This document shows, piece by piece, positions 23,955 through 33,355 of a stretch of DNA of 64,000 nucleotides (its first letter is position 1; each line of letters starts with the position of its first letter). Source of the stretch: Candidatus Methanomethylicia archaeon. GTDB lineage: Archaea > Thermoproteota > Methanomethylicia > Culexarchaeales > Culexarchaeaceae. Made by a program: the position numbers and the translations under genes. Under the pieces are notes generated by a model, which saw only the letters and a program-made list of their open reading frames with translations, did no database searches and had not been told where the DNA came from. The stretch lies in NCBI GenBank assembly GCA_025058215.1, contig JANXEO010000001.1:372001-436000 (forward strand), in the 5' to 3' direction.

Positions 23955-25322
23955 TTATAATATCTTTTTCCCTGGATTCATTATATTATGTGGATCTAAT
24001 GTTCTTTTTACTATTGAAAGTAAATTTAGTGTTTCACTTCTTATTTCTAAGGGTAGATATTTTTTCTTTGTTATTCCAATTCCATGTTCGCCGCTTAATG
24101 CACCTTTATTTTCTATAGCTAATTTAAATATCTCTCCTTTTATTTCTTCTACTTTAGGGGTATTTGATTCCTCCTTTTTTATTAGTATACTTGGATGTAG
24201 ATGACCATCTCCTGCATGTCCAAAAATAGCTATTTTTACATTCATTTTTTTACTTAATTCTTTTATTGCTCTAATGGTTTTTGGTAGAAGTGAAGTTGGC
24301 ACAATTATATCTTCATCTATTCTCCCACCATAAACTTTTTCTAGAGATTCGCCTACTAGTTTCCTAGTTCTCCACATTTCATTAACATCATAATATACAT
24401 TAACCATTTCATCTGCAATTCCAATACTTTTTAAATTTTTATCTAAACATTCAAGTTTACCATTTATATCTTCATAGGAATATCCTTCTATTTCAAGTAA
24501 TATCATTGCTTCCACTTCTGGAAGTCTTTTTCCATGAGCAGTATTTATAGCGTTGATAGCAATTCTATCCATTAATTCTATAGCGGAAATATCTAATGTT
24601 AATTTTGTAAGGAAAACTATGGTTTTACCAGCATCTTCCAAATCATCATGGGAAATTGTTATACCAATTCTGTATTGGGGTTTAGAGGTTAATTTAAGTA
24701 AAGCTTTTGTTATTATTCCAAGAGTGCCTTCACTACCAATGAAAAGAGAAATTAAATCGTAAGCGGAAACCCATTTTCTTGTTTTAGATCCAATCCATAC
24801 TTTACCTACAGCTGAAGTGATAACTTCTAATCCTAAAACCCAATTTTTCATAGTCCCATACTTATAGCTACGAGGGCCAGCAGCATTTTCTCCGATCATT
24901 CCACCTATAGTACATTGATCACTCGTAGCTGGATTTGGAGGTAGGAAAAGATTGTATTTTGCTAAGTAATCATTTAATGTATCACATATTACACCTGGTT
25001 CAACTAAAACTTGCATATTATCTACATCTAAATCTATTATCCTATTCATTCTCCTAAAATCAATAACTATACCTCCAAATATTGGTACACTACCACCACT
25101 AAGAGAAGTTCCTCCACCTCTAGGAATCAATGGTACTCTATATTGTTTAGCTATTTCCACTAATTTCTCTACTTCACTAACATTTTCAGGTATTACAGCA
25201 AGAGATGGTTTACCTTTAAAATATGATTGATCTTCTTCATATTGTTTAAGTTTTTCTTCATCTATAATTACCCTTTCACCAAAAATATCAATCAACTTAG
25301 ATAGGTAAGGTGCACTATCCAT
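23955..25322 (-). CDS. FAD-linked oxidase, glycolate/D-lactate dehydrogenase (GlcD) family
   Basis: The protein oxidises a 2-hydroxyacid, probably D-lactate or glycolate, using FAD of the PCMH/vanillyl-alcohol oxidase fold. FAD-binding segments are PRGGGTSLSGGSV (near residue 62) and GGMIGENAAGPRSYKYG (near 131). The catalytic-domain motifs are IFGHAGDGHLHPS (near 368) and ALSGEHGIG (near 410), with the closing DPHNIMNPGKKI. The length of 455 residues is standard for GlcD. No iron-sulfur GlcF partner gene is adjacent, so its electron acceptor is unknown. Confidence 0.9.
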   Translation of the reverse strand: MDSAPYLSKLIDIFGERVIIDEEKLKQYEEDQSYFKGKPSLAVIPENVSEVEKLVEIAKQYRVPLIPRGGGTSLSGGSVPIFGGIVIDFRRMNRIIDLDVDNMQVLVEPGVICDTLNDYLAKYNLFLPPNPATSDQCTIGGMIGENAAGPRSYKYGTMKNWVLGLEVITSAVGKVWIGSKTRKWVSAYDLISLFIGSEGTLGIITKALLKLTSKPQYRIGITISHDDLEDAGKTIVFLTKLTLDISAIELMDRIAINAINTAHGKRLPEVEAMILLEIEGYSYEDINGKLECLDKNLKSIGIADEMVNVYYDVNEMWRTRKLVGESLEKVYGGRIDEDIIVPTSLLPKTIRAIKELSKKMNVKIAIFGHAGDGHLHPSILIKKEESNTPKVEEIKGEIFKLAIENKGALSGEHGIGITKKKYLPLEIRSETLNLLSIVKRTLDPHNIMNPGKKIL

Positions 25323-25447
25323 AAATTATCCCATAAACTATAATGCATATTCACAATAAAACTATTGTTACAATCAATTTTCAATTAACTCTATTATTGA
25401 TTTTAAATTGGAAAAATGAGGAAGATTACATCAATTAATAAGAAACA

Positions 25448-25522
25448 TGGGCCCGGTGGGATTTGAACCCACGACCACCCGGTTATCAGCCGAGTGCTCT
25501 TACCAAGCTGAGCTACGGGCCC
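25448..25522 (-). tRNA. tRNA-Ile(GAT)
   Basis: The acceptor GGGCCCG/CGGGCCC, T-arm GTGGG-TTCAAAT-CCCAC and anticodon stem CTCGG/CCGGG with loop CTGATAA give anticodon GAT and discriminator A. No intron is present. Confidence 0.95.
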
Positions 25523-25589
25523 TCACCATATTTGTATAAGAGTATAAAAACTAATAAAATTTAAGGTTTCATATTTCATAAATAAATCT

Positions 25590-26510
25590 GTGCAAAATAA
25601 ATATAATGACAGTGAATACATTGAAAAAACTTTAAAAGCAGGTAAAATAGTCAATGAAGTATTTAAGAGGATAGAGAATTTAATTAAACCTGGGAAAAAA
25701 GTAATAGAATTATGTGAAAATATTGAAAACGTAATAATTAATTTAGGAGGAAAACCAGCTTTTCCATGCAATATATCAATAGATAATATGGCTGCTCACT
25801 ATACATCACCACCAGATGATCAATTAAGCATTCCAGATAAAGCAGTGGTTAAAGTGGATATTGGAGTTCATATCGATGGATATATAGTTGATGCTGCAAA
25901 AACGTTCTCATTTAATCCAAAATATGATAATATGGTAGAGGCTGTTGAAATGGCATTAAATAATGCTATAAAGAAAATTAAACCTGGTGTAAAAATTAAA
26001 GATGTAGCGAGAGAAATAGAGAGAACTATTACTAGTTTTGGGTATAAACCAATAAGTAATTTAACAGGACACTTATTAAGAAGATACTTATTGCATGGTG
26101 GTAAAGGTATACCAAATGTCTATGGGGAATACCCATGGTCAATAGAAGAAGGAGAAGTATATGCAATAGAACCATTTGCAACGGATGGTGCTGGAAAAGT
26201 TATTGAAACAAATAGAATCTATATATATTCAATAGCTAGATTACGCTCAGGAAAAACAAAATTAGAGAAAGACTTCATAAGACAAGTACATGAGAATTTT
26301 AAAACATTGCCATTTTGCAAAAGATGGTTAATGAAGGTATTTGTAGATATTAATGAACAAATACTACAAGATATACTTGAAAGACTTATAAAAGATGGTA
26401 CATTAACAGGTTATCCAGTTCTAAGAGAAATAAAAAATGGTGTTGTAACTCAAATAGAAGCTACGGTGATTGTAACAAAAGATGGAGTAATTCATGCAAA
26501 TGAAATTTGA
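25590..26510 (+). CDS. map: Methionine aminopeptidase, type 2
   Basis: The enzyme removes the initiator methionine from new proteins, using two metal ions. The metal ligands of the pita-bread fold appear as VKVDIGVHIDGYIVDAAKT (two aspartates near residues 90-100), TGHLLRRY (histidine near 153), EGEVYAIEPFAT (glutamate near 190) and QIEATVIV near the C-terminus. An insert after the histidine marks the archaeal and eukaryotic type 2. GTG 25590 is the only in-frame start before conserved sequence, and no ribosome-binding site precedes it, so the message is probably leaderless. Confidence 0.93.
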   Translation: MQNKYNDSEYIEKTLKAGKIVNEVFKRIENLIKPGKKVIELCENIENVIINLGGKPAFPCNISIDNMAAHYTSPPDDQLSIPDKAVVKVDIGVHIDGYIVDAAKTFSFNPKYDNMVEAVEMALNNAIKKIKPGVKIKDVAREIERTITSFGYKPISNLTGHLLRRYLLHGGKGIPNVYGEYPWSIEEGEVYAIEPFATDGAGKVIETNRIYIYSIARLRSGKTKLEKDFIRQVHENFKTLPFCKRWLMKVFVDINEQILQDILERLIKDGTLTGYPVLREIKNGVVTQIEATVIVTKDGVIHANEI

Positions 26511-26586
26511 ATATAATGTAAACTTTCTTTAATATTTTCTATATTACGTTGAGATAGTTATTTAAAAATAACAAGAGTTTGTTTGA

Positions 26587-26661
26587 AGCCTCGGGCGGGA
26601 TTTGAACCCGCGACCTACGCCTTACCAAGGCGCCGCTCCAACCAGGCTGAGCTACCGAGGC
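26587..26661 (-). tRNA. tRNA-Thr(GGT)
   Basis: The acceptor GCCTCGG/CCGAGGC, T-arm GCGGG-TTCAAAT-CCCGC and anticodon stem GCGCC/GGCGT with loop TTGGTAA give anticodon GGT. Discriminator U is usual for archaeal tRNA-Thr. Confidence 0.95.
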
Positions 26662-26711
26662 AATTTCAAATAAATTATTGAAAAGTGGATTCTTAAATTT
26701 TTGGCTACAAT

Positions 26712-26864
26712 CTATTTTATCATATCCATAAATCTAGCACATGTAACACATACTTTCATTTCTTCCCTCTCAGTTATACAAATCCTACACACATTTTTAA
26801 AGCACATTTCACATTTATGAACTTCGTTTGTCTTTTCTCCACATACAGGACATTTATATGCCAT
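26712..26864 (-). CDS. Small double zinc-finger protein
   Basis: The 50-residue product carries four CxxC-type pairs: CPVCGE, CEMC, CRIC and CVTC. They are probably arranged to bind two zinc ions in a small treble-clef or B-box-like unit. AGGTGA five to six bases upstream selects ATG 26864; longer forms would overlap pheT. It is downstream of pheT on the same strand and may be cotranscribed. Function is unknown. Such proteins in archaea are usually nucleic-acid or protein adaptors. Confidence 0.75.
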   Translation of the reverse strand: MAYKCPVCGEKTNEVHKCEMCFKNVCRICITEREEMKVCVTCARFMDMIK

Positions 26865-26902
26865 AGAAATTTCACCTACAACAAATATTTTCTTTATTAA
26901 AT

Positions 26903-28618
26903 TTAACTTTTTAGTTTCAACCATTTAGCAATTAACTTATCTTTAAGAGTCAATGGAAATGAATTTCTTTGAGGAAATATTGGTTGAGAATGTGTAATTT
27001 CAAATATTGATACTGGAATTTCTATTTCAAAATTGGATAGTACTTTAGGATGTAGCTCACCTATCAATCCTATTTCTCTGTTATCAACTTTCACAATACC
27101 TACTCTACCACTAATAAATGATGGATGTGAACTTTCTTCAACATATACGTTAACTCCAAGTCCATCCATTAATGTAACTAAAACTTCTTTAATTTCAGAG
27201 AAGGTTGCTTTATAATTTGATATTCCTACAGCTAAATTCCTTTGAACTATTATGTCATTATCTAAGGGTATAGCTATATATCCTATTTCAAATATTCTTT
27301 GTGGATATGAAACATGTCTATTTTGAGAAAAGAAATGCAACAAATTTGGAATTATCCAACGCCTATAACAATTGTATTCTTCAGTTACTGGATTAATGAG
27401 CTTTAAAACTCTAAAGTCATCTATATTCATGAATTTCGTTTGATACAATGAATTTGTTAAAGTGAAAGTGATAACTTCTTGAAAACCCATTCCAATCATT
27501 AATTCTCTAATTTTATTCTCTAAAATCTCTATTGGAGATGGTTTTCCAATAGTCATTAATTTGGGAAGTTCAGGAAGTATATTGTCATAACCATATGCTA
27601 TTGCCATATCTTCAATTATATCAACGTGGTGTAATATATCAACTCTATATGGAGGGATTTTTGTAACTATTAACTTCTCATTCATATTTACTTTATCAAT
27701 TATATACCCCATCCTCATTAAAAGTGATTTAGCTTCATGTACATCAATACTCAAACCTATAAGTCTATTGAATTCTTCAACATTAACATTCATGATTTTA
27801 AAATTTAGATCTGGTGTTATTTTTACATGTGTTGGATAATGTAAAATAACCTTCTCCATAACTCCACTTCTTTCCAATATATTGCAGACTATAATATTCA
27901 AAGATTGATTAACAGTATTTTCATCTATACCAGTTAACTCTATAAATAAATTCTTTGTAGATTCAGTAACTCTAGTTCTTTCACCATTAATTATTGGTGG
28001 AAAACTAAATATTCCTTTAGCATCCATATATACTGGATATTTTAAAGCTCCCTCTAGTAATTTACCATAGATTTTACCTTTAGGATGTTTAAATAGTATT
28101 TCTCTAAGCGACATTTCTTCAAACACATCTAATGGAATCATTTTCTCATTAATATCAACTTCAGTATATGTAATTGGAGGATATATTTTATCATAATCAT
28201 GTATACCAATAGCCACTTTTCTACGATTCCTACCTAGAGTAATATGTAATGCTTCTTGCATATTCATTAAATCTTTTATGAATTCATCATCAATATCTAT
28301 ACCTTTTATAACTGCACATGCTATGTATGGTCGTACTTTAACATCTTTGACATAGACTTCAAGGATTGGTTGTTCAATTATAACCCTATTTAGATAACCA
28401 TGACCTATTTCTATTTCCAAAAAGTTTCTAATGGCTCGTGCTAATCCCTCAATACACATGATATCTGGTCTATCAGGTTCAAGTTCAACTGTAATTTCAT
28501 CACCATATATACCTTTAATTTCCCCTTTAAATTGTCTTATAACATAAGTCAATTTATCATAATCATAAACTCGACTTAATTTCATTAATTTCTTTAAATT
28601 GAAATTTAATGTTGGCAT
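26903..28618 (-). CDS. pheT: Phenylalanyl-tRNA synthetase beta subunit
   Basis: PheT forms a heterotetramer with PheS that charges tRNA-Phe. The archaeal short form is seen here (571 residues). B1 and B5 domains carry EITVELEPDRPDIMCIEGLARAIRNFL, written in two parts (VELEPDRPDIMCIEG and LARAIRNFL). The B3/B4 domain has DKIYPPITYTEVD, and the catalytic-like domain has DIIEDMAIAYGYDNI near residue 335 and NPVTEEYNCYRRWIIPNLL near residue 405. No bacterial tRNA-binding or anticodon-binding extensions are present. It starts immediately after the pheS stop, so the two are cotranscribed. Confidence 0.95.
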   Translation of the reverse strand: MPTLNFNLKKLMKLSRVYDYDKLTYVIRQFKGEIKGIYGDEITVELEPDRPDIMCIEGLARAIRNFLEIEIGHGYLNRVIIEQPILEVYVKDVKVRPYIACAVIKGIDIDDEFIKDLMNMQEALHITLGRNRRKVAIGIHDYDKIYPPITYTEVDINEKMIPLDVFEEMSLREILFKHPKGKIYGKLLEGALKYPVYMDAKGIFSFPPIINGERTRVTESTKNLFIELTGIDENTVNQSLNIIVCNILERSGVMEKVILHYPTHVKITPDLNFKIMNVNVEEFNRLIGLSIDVHEAKSLLMRMGYIIDKVNMNEKLIVTKIPPYRVDILHHVDIIEDMAIAYGYDNILPELPKLMTIGKPSPIEILENKIRELMIGMGFQEVITFTLTNSLYQTKFMNIDDFRVLKLINPVTEEYNCYRRWIIPNLLHFFSQNRHVSYPQRIFEIGYIAIPLDNDIIVQRNLAVGISNYKATFSEIKEVLVTLMDGLGVNVYVEESSHPSFISGRVGIVKVDNREIGLIGELHPKVLSNFEIEIPVSIFEITHSQPIFPQRNSFPLTLKDKLIAKWLKLKS

Positions 28619-30226
28619 CTAAACACCCCACAAAGATGGAATTCTCTGGGATCTTAACCAATTAAGATCATTAGAAAAAAGTAAACGTATATCTTCAATT
28701 TTGAGAGCTACCATAGCTAATCTATCTATACCAAGTCCCCATGCAAGTACAGGTACTTTAATTCCCAAGGGATACGTTACTTCCGGTCTAAAAATGCCTG
28801 CTGGTAGAGCTTCAATCCATCCAAGTTTTTCATGTTTAATATACCCAACAACGCTTGGCTCTGTAAATGGGAAATATGCTGGTTGAAATTTAACATCTTT
28901 TATTCCAAAAGCTTCCGCTATTATTTTTAAGAAACCTAATAAGTGTCTAAAATTGACATCATTAGAAACAACTATTCCTTCACATTGATTAAATTCCATT
29001 AAATGTGTTGCATCAATTCTATCAGGTCTATAATTTCTATCAATAGTAAATATCTTTTTAGGTAAATCTTCATCTTTAAGTTGTGCAAGACAACGGGCTG
29101 ATAAAGCTGTAGTTTGACTTCTTAAAATTCTTTTTAAAGCTAGATTTGGATCCCAATAACCCCAACCTTTTGAAAAGGTTTTCCAACCATTTTCATGAGT
29201 TTCTTTTACTTTAAACCATATATCCTCTGAAACAATTTCATCTATAGACATAGGTTTATAGTCAACGTAGAAAATTCCGTGTATTTCTCTGGCTGGATGA
29301 TCAGATGGCATGAATAGGGCATCAGCATTCCAAAAATTGACTTCAATAGGTGGACTTATAACTTCCTCAAATCCAAGTCCTATTAGAATCTCTCTAATTT
29401 CATCAATTAACTCCTTATATGGATGCTTCTTACCAACAAGAATCTTTTTAACTGGTTTAGATACATCATAAGGTCTAAAGTAAACGTTTTCCCATTCACC
29501 AGAAATAATTAATTCTCTAGTTAATTCATTGACTATCTTTAATCCTCCCCACTCTAAAATTCTTTGCTCAGCAAAAAGTTGGTTTACTATCTCCCCCAAT
29601 TCAGAGCCTTTTAACGTTAAAGATGCATATACATCTTTATGTTTTATTATCTTAATTATTTGACCTCTTTTCCTTAAGTCTTCTAATAATTTCAATTCAT
29701 CTTCAGATAATTGTAGTCTATGTTTAATTTTATTTAATAGAACATATGGTTTATAATCCTTTTGAACATCTACATCTTTTATATTCAATTTAATAATGCT
29801 TCTGCCACTCTTTTTAATTATTGATATATAACCAAGTTTTACAGCCCAACTTAAACCTATTCTGATTTCATCTTCAGTTAGATTTAGATTTTCAATAAAG
29901 GCTTCGCCTCCAGCAATTTCCAGCTTCTTAATAATCCTTTGTTCTGGAAAATAATTCTTTAAATAATTTTCCCCTTCAACATCAAGTTCATATGAAATAT
30001 CCACTACTTCATTTAAACTAATAAGGCCTTTCTCCTTTAATCCTTCAAAAGCCCACATAATAGAATCTAATGGTAATCCCGTGACAATGGATATCTGTTT
30101 TAAATTATTAAACCCCTTAGCTAAAGAAATTAAAACTCTTATTTCAATGGGATGTAAGTGTTTAATTAACTCTCGTAATTCATTGTGTGAAATTGGCTTT
30201 TCATCACCACATGCACCAATAGACAT
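28619..30226 (-). CDS. pheS: Phenylalanyl-tRNA synthetase alpha subunit
   Basis: PheS holds the class II catalytic core that makes Phe-AMP. The first 230 residues form winged-helix-like repeats, as in archaeal and eukaryotic enzymes. Class II motif 1 lies in LIGLGFEEVISPPIEVNFWNADAL, written here as GFEEVISPPIEVNFW. Motif 2 is in the region RPDRIDATHLMEFNQCEG, and motif 3 is PVLAWGLGIDRLAM near residue 505. Length of 535 residues fits the archaeal group. The promoter region is shared with the divergent aldolase gene. Confidence 0.95.
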   Translation of the reverse strand: MSIGACGDEKPISHNELRELIKHLHPIEIRVLISLAKGFNNLKQISIVTGLPLDSIMWAFEGLKEKGLISLNEVVDISYELDVEGENYLKNYFPEQRIIKKLEIAGGEAFIENLNLTEDEIRIGLSWAVKLGYISIIKKSGRSIIKLNIKDVDVQKDYKPYVLLNKIKHRLQLSEDELKLLEDLRKRGQIIKIIKHKDVYASLTLKGSELGEIVNQLFAEQRILEWGGLKIVNELTRELIISGEWENVYFRPYDVSKPVKKILVGKKHPYKELIDEIREILIGLGFEEVISPPIEVNFWNADALFMPSDHPAREIHGIFYVDYKPMSIDEIVSEDIWFKVKETHENGWKTFSKGWGYWDPNLALKRILRSQTTALSARCLAQLKDEDLPKKIFTIDRNYRPDRIDATHLMEFNQCEGIVVSNDVNFRHLLGFLKIIAEAFGIKDVKFQPAYFPFTEPSVVGYIKHEKLGWIEALPAGIFRPEVTYPLGIKVPVLAWGLGIDRLAMVALKIEDIRLLFSNDLNWLRSQRIPSLWGV

Positions 30227-30309
30227 TTCAAATCACACTCAAATATATTTCTTTCTTCCAATTGCTTACTGAAATATTATGGGGATATATAAATAAAAAT
30301 GTTTAAAAG

Positions 30310-30319
30310 ATATTTAAAA
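30310..30319 (+). promoter_or_regulatory. TATA box for the aldolase gene
   Basis: TATTTAAAAA lies about 30 bases before GTG 30346, so the transcript should have almost no leader. Confidence 0.5.
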
Positions 30320-30345
30320 ATGAGTCTATGTTAGGGTGTTAAATT

Positions 30346-31230
30346 GTGGATTTAAAGGGGATTTATGTACCACATGTCACACCATTTAATGAAAAAGGAG
30401 AAATTGACTATGTAGCTTTAAAGGAGTGTATAGATTTCTGGATAAAAAATGGAGTTGATGGTCTAGTAACACTTGGTAGTAATGGGGAATTCCCATATTT
30501 AACACACGAAGAAAAATTAGATGTTGTAAGAAAAGTAGTAGATTACGTAAATGGAAGAACAAAGATAATTGTAGGTACGGGGGCTCCAAGCACTTATGAA
30601 ACAATAAAACTTTCAAAAGATATTCTTGATATAGGTAGAATAGATGCATTAATAATAGTTACACCATACTACTTTCCAGTATCATCAAATGAACTACTTT
30701 CACATTACTCTGAAATATTGGATAAAGTGGATGCACCATTAATATTGTATGATGTACCTAAATTTACTGGATACAGCATGGATGTAACCGTTATTGAAAA
30801 ATTAGTTAATGAATATAGCAATATAGTGGGTATAAAGGATAGCTCTGGAAACATAATCCATATATCTGAAACTATAAGGACTGTAGGAAGCAAAATAAGT
30901 GTGATGGCAGGGACCGCTGATTTTATATTACCCGTATTGGTTTTAGGGGGTAGAGGAGCAATAGTTGCTGTTGCTAATTTTATACCAGAATTAGTGGTAC
31001 GACTTTACAAATGTTTTTTAGAAAAGAAATTAGAAGATGCAGCACAAATACAATTAAATATAACAGCTATATGGAATGCATTGAGAAAATTTAATCAACT
31101 TTCAGCAGTTAAAGCATGTATGATATTAAGAGGAATCAATGCTGGATACCCGAGAAAACCTTCATTACCATTAAATTCAGAAGATATGAAAAACATTAAA
31201 AATGTATTATTAAAATATGCAAATATTTAA
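30346..31230 (+). CDS. DapA/NAL-superfamily aldolase, probably 2-oxo-sugar-acid or 4-hydroxy-2-oxoglutarate type
   Basis: The enzyme is a Schiff-base TIM-barrel lyase that acts with pyruvate. The lysine is in VGIKDSSGN near residue 162 and the tyrosine in ILYDVP near residue 133. True dihydrodipicolinate synthases have a GTTGE loop and an arginine after the YNVPG segment. Here the loop is GSNGEFPYLT and the tyrosine is followed by DVPKFTGY. These features are closer to 4-hydroxy-2-oxoglutarate or keto-deoxy-sugar-acid aldolases, so a lysine pathway role is unlikely. No lysine genes are nearby. Confidence 0.8.
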   Translation: MDLKGIYVPHVTPFNEKGEIDYVALKECIDFWIKNGVDGLVTLGSNGEFPYLTHEEKLDVVRKVVDYVNGRTKIIVGTGAPSTYETIKLSKDILDIGRIDALIIVTPYYFPVSSNELLSHYSEILDKVDAPLILYDVPKFTGYSMDVTVIEKLVNEYSNIVGIKDSSGNIIHISETIRTVGSKISVMAGTADFILPVLVLGGRGAIVAVANFIPELVVRLYKCFLEKKLEDAAQIQLNITAIWNALRKFNQLSAVKACMILRGINAGYPRKPSLPLNSEDMKNIKNVLLKYANI

Positions 31231-31315
31231 TTAAATTCACATAATTTATTGGACTTTAATCAATCAAGTTAATATATAACTAGTTGTAAAACTAAAAAAG
31301 TAGTGAGAAATAATT

Positions 31316-31966
31316 ATGGAAACACAAAATACCGAAATAAAACAAAGAGCTTATGAAATATTGTTATTACTTAAAAAGGTATATCCAGATATAAAGAGCA
31401 CCGAACTTAATTTCAGTAATGCATGGGAACTGTTAATTGCAACAGTATTAGCAGCACAAACACCAGACAAAAGAGTAAATGAAGTTACAAAAGTATTATT
31501 TCAAAAATATAAAAATATAAGGGAATACGCTGAAGCTGAAATAAATGAACTTGAAGAAATAATAAAATCGGTAAATTTTTATCGTAAGAAAGCCCAAAGA
31601 ATAAAAGAGTTAGCCAAAATAATATTAGAAAAGTACAATGGGGAAATTCCTAAATCACTAGAAGAATTAACAAAACTACCAGGAGTAGGCAGAAAAACTG
31701 CAAATATGGTATTAGCAAATGCATTAAACATAGTCGAAGGAATAACTGTAGATACACATGTCATGAGAGTTTCAAGAAGACTTAGATTAACCTCGCAAAT
31801 TGATAGAAATAAAATAGAAAAAGATTTAATGGAATTATATCCAAGAGAAGAATGGTTTAATTTAGCAAATCTCTTGATAGCACATGGTAAAAGTGTGTGT
31901 AGTGCTAAAAATCCAAAATGTGAAATATGTATTCTAAGAGATAAATGTCCATCAAAAGAAAGATAA
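31316..31966 (+). CDS. nth: Endonuclease III, DNA glycosylase/AP lyase
   Basis: Nth removes oxidised pyrimidines in base-excision repair. The helix-hairpin-helix LPGVGRKTANMVLANA contains the catalytic lysine at residue 127. The catalytic aspartate (146) lies in VDTHVMRVSRRL. A [4Fe-4S] loop closes the protein with the spacing Cys-x6-Cys-x2-Cys-x5-Cys. Length of 216 residues is standard. It appears to be a single-gene unit. Confidence 0.95.
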   Translation: METQNTEIKQRAYEILLLLKKVYPDIKSTELNFSNAWELLIATVLAAQTPDKRVNEVTKVLFQKYKNIREYAEAEINELEEIIKSVNFYRKKAQRIKELAKIILEKYNGEIPKSLEELTKLPGVGRKTANMVLANALNIVEGITVDTHVMRVSRRLRLTSQIDRNKIEKDLMELYPREEWFNLANLLIAHGKSVCSAKNPKCEICILRDKCPSKER

Positions 31967-32108
31967 AAAAATAGTGCTCAAACCTCTTATTTTAAATACA
32001 ATTCACTAAAGTTTCTAATTTAAAAGTTTGATGACAATTTTACCGTCAACTTACTTTCTATTCAGTTTTAAATTTTTTACGTTGTTTTCGTCTGAGTTAA
32101 GTTTATTA

Positions 32109-32206
32109 TGCGGGGGGTGGGATTTGAACCCACGAAGGCCTACGCCACGAGGTTTCTCAGATTTCTTCTGAGCCTCGCGCCTTTATCCTAACTTGGCTAC
32201 CCCCGC
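32109..32206 (-). tRNA. tRNA-Leu(CAG) with a 13-base intron
   Basis: The acceptor GCGGGGG/CCCCCGC, T-arm GTGGG-TTCAAAT-CCCAC, a long variable arm and discriminator A show a class II tRNA. The anticodon stem CGAGG/CCTCG holds a 20-base loop in which CTCA pairs with TGAG beside an AAA bulge. Removing 32154-32166 leaves loop CTCAGAA with anticodon CAG. Confidence 0.93.
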
Positions 32207-32303
32207 TACATTTAGAACTTTCAAATTACTTTAACAATTTAAGAACTAATTTTTACTATATTTTTTATAAATTTTATTATTATTCAAAAAACTAAAAATT
32301 TAT

Positions 32304-32480
32304 TTAAATGGCACTTATGCTCTTCTTGTTTTTCCAGGGTACCCCACCCATCACTTCACGTCTAAAATGCTCTATTTTATTTTTCATTCTTGGAGAACGA
32401 CTTTTTCTTGGCTTAGGGGGTATTTTTGGTGTTGCAGATCTAACTTTCCCGGCTTTTGTTAATGATCCATGACTTGGCAT
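32304..32480 (-). CDS. Ribosomal protein S30e
   Basis: This short gene encodes 58 residues beginning [20 protein letters not shown] and continuing [15 protein letters not shown], a near-perfect match to archaeal S30e, a basic small-subunit protein. It has no ubiquitin-like N-terminal fusion, as expected in archaea. GAGGGA upstream of the ATG could serve as a ribosome-binding site. S30e is absent from most euryarchaea, so its presence supports a TACK or Asgard-side lineage. Confidence 0.95.
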   Translation of the reverse strand: MPSHGSLTKAGKVRSATPKIPPKPRKSRSPRMKNKIEHFRREVMGGVPWKNKKSISAI

Positions 32481-32535
32481 ATTAATCTTCCCTCTATTTT
32501 CAATACATATACTAAGTTACTTAAATTTTTAGTGT

Positions 32536-33351
32536 TTATATAAGTCTTTTAAGACCAGATGAATCTCTCTTATAAACACCCAACTCTGTTATTTTTACAA
32601 GTGTTTCTAATGGTAGAACAGGACCTTCGATACATACTCTTAATCCAAGAGGATCTATAGTGCAGGATCCACATATACCTATTGCGCATTTCATATATCT
32701 CTCTATAGCTGCTTGTACATGAATACCTCTTTTTAAAGCTATATCTATAGTTTTCTTAATCATGAGTTCAGGTCCGCATACGTAAATTTCATCTATTTTT
32801 CCAGACACTTTATTTAATACATCTTCTAGAACTGTAATAACTGAACCCTTATACCCATAACTTCCATCTTCAGTTGCTGGTAAGTATTTAATTAATCCTT
32901 TGTCTGAAAGATCTCTCAATTCTTCATTAAAAATTATTTCATCGACACTTTTAGCACCATTTATTACTATAATATCATTTTGATTATTTCTAATAATCCT
33001 TCTTAAAAGTGGCATTAATGGTGCCATCCCAGTCCCCCCTCCAACTATCATTATTCGCCCTTCTACTTCTTTGAATCCTTTACCATAAGGTCCTCTAATA
33101 CCAATATACTCGTTTACTTTCATTTTATGTAATGCTTCTGTAGCTTCTCCTACTTTATGTACTGTAAATGATATTTCTTGATCCCCTATATGTGATAAGC
33201 TCATGGGTATTTCATCTACACCTGGAATCCAAACCATTACGAATTGCCCTGGCATAGCTCTTTTTGCAATTTCGTAATTTAATACTGTTATAGTCTTTCT
33301 ATCTCTTCCTTCGTCTTTTATTGATATTATCTTACTTGGTATAGGTTTCAT
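32536..33351 (-). CDS. pyrK: Dihydroorotate dehydrogenase electron-transfer subunit (PyrK)
   Basis: PyrK passes electrons between dihydroorotate dehydrogenase PyrD and NAD, through FAD and a [2Fe-2S] cluster. The FAD-binding domain has PGQFVMVWIPG near residue 34, and the nucleotide domain has IVGGGTGMAPLMPLLRR near residue 102. The C-terminal cluster is CAIGICGSC with a fourth Cys in RVCIEGPVL. It lies four bases downstream of pyrD on the same strand, giving a class 1B enzyme pair. Confidence 0.93.
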   Translation of the reverse strand: MKPIPSKIISIKDEGRDRKTITVLNYEIAKRAMPGQFVMVWIPGVDEIPMSLSHIGDQEISFTVHKVGEATEALHKMKVNEYIGIRGPYGKGFKEVEGRIMIVGGGTGMAPLMPLLRRIIRNNQNDIIVINGAKSVDEIIFNEELRDLSDKGLIKYLPATEDGSYGYKGSVITVLEDVLNKVSGKIDEIYVCGPELMIKKTIDIALKRGIHVQAAIERYMKCAIGICGSCTIDPLGLRVCIEGPVLPLETLVKITELGVYKRDSSGLKRLI

Positions 33352-33355
33352 ATTC

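Noticed and set aside
30346-31230. Annotation as dapA (dihydrodipicolinate synthase).
   Set aside because: The GSNGE loop and the residues after the active-site tyrosine do not fit DapA, and no lysine genes are nearby.
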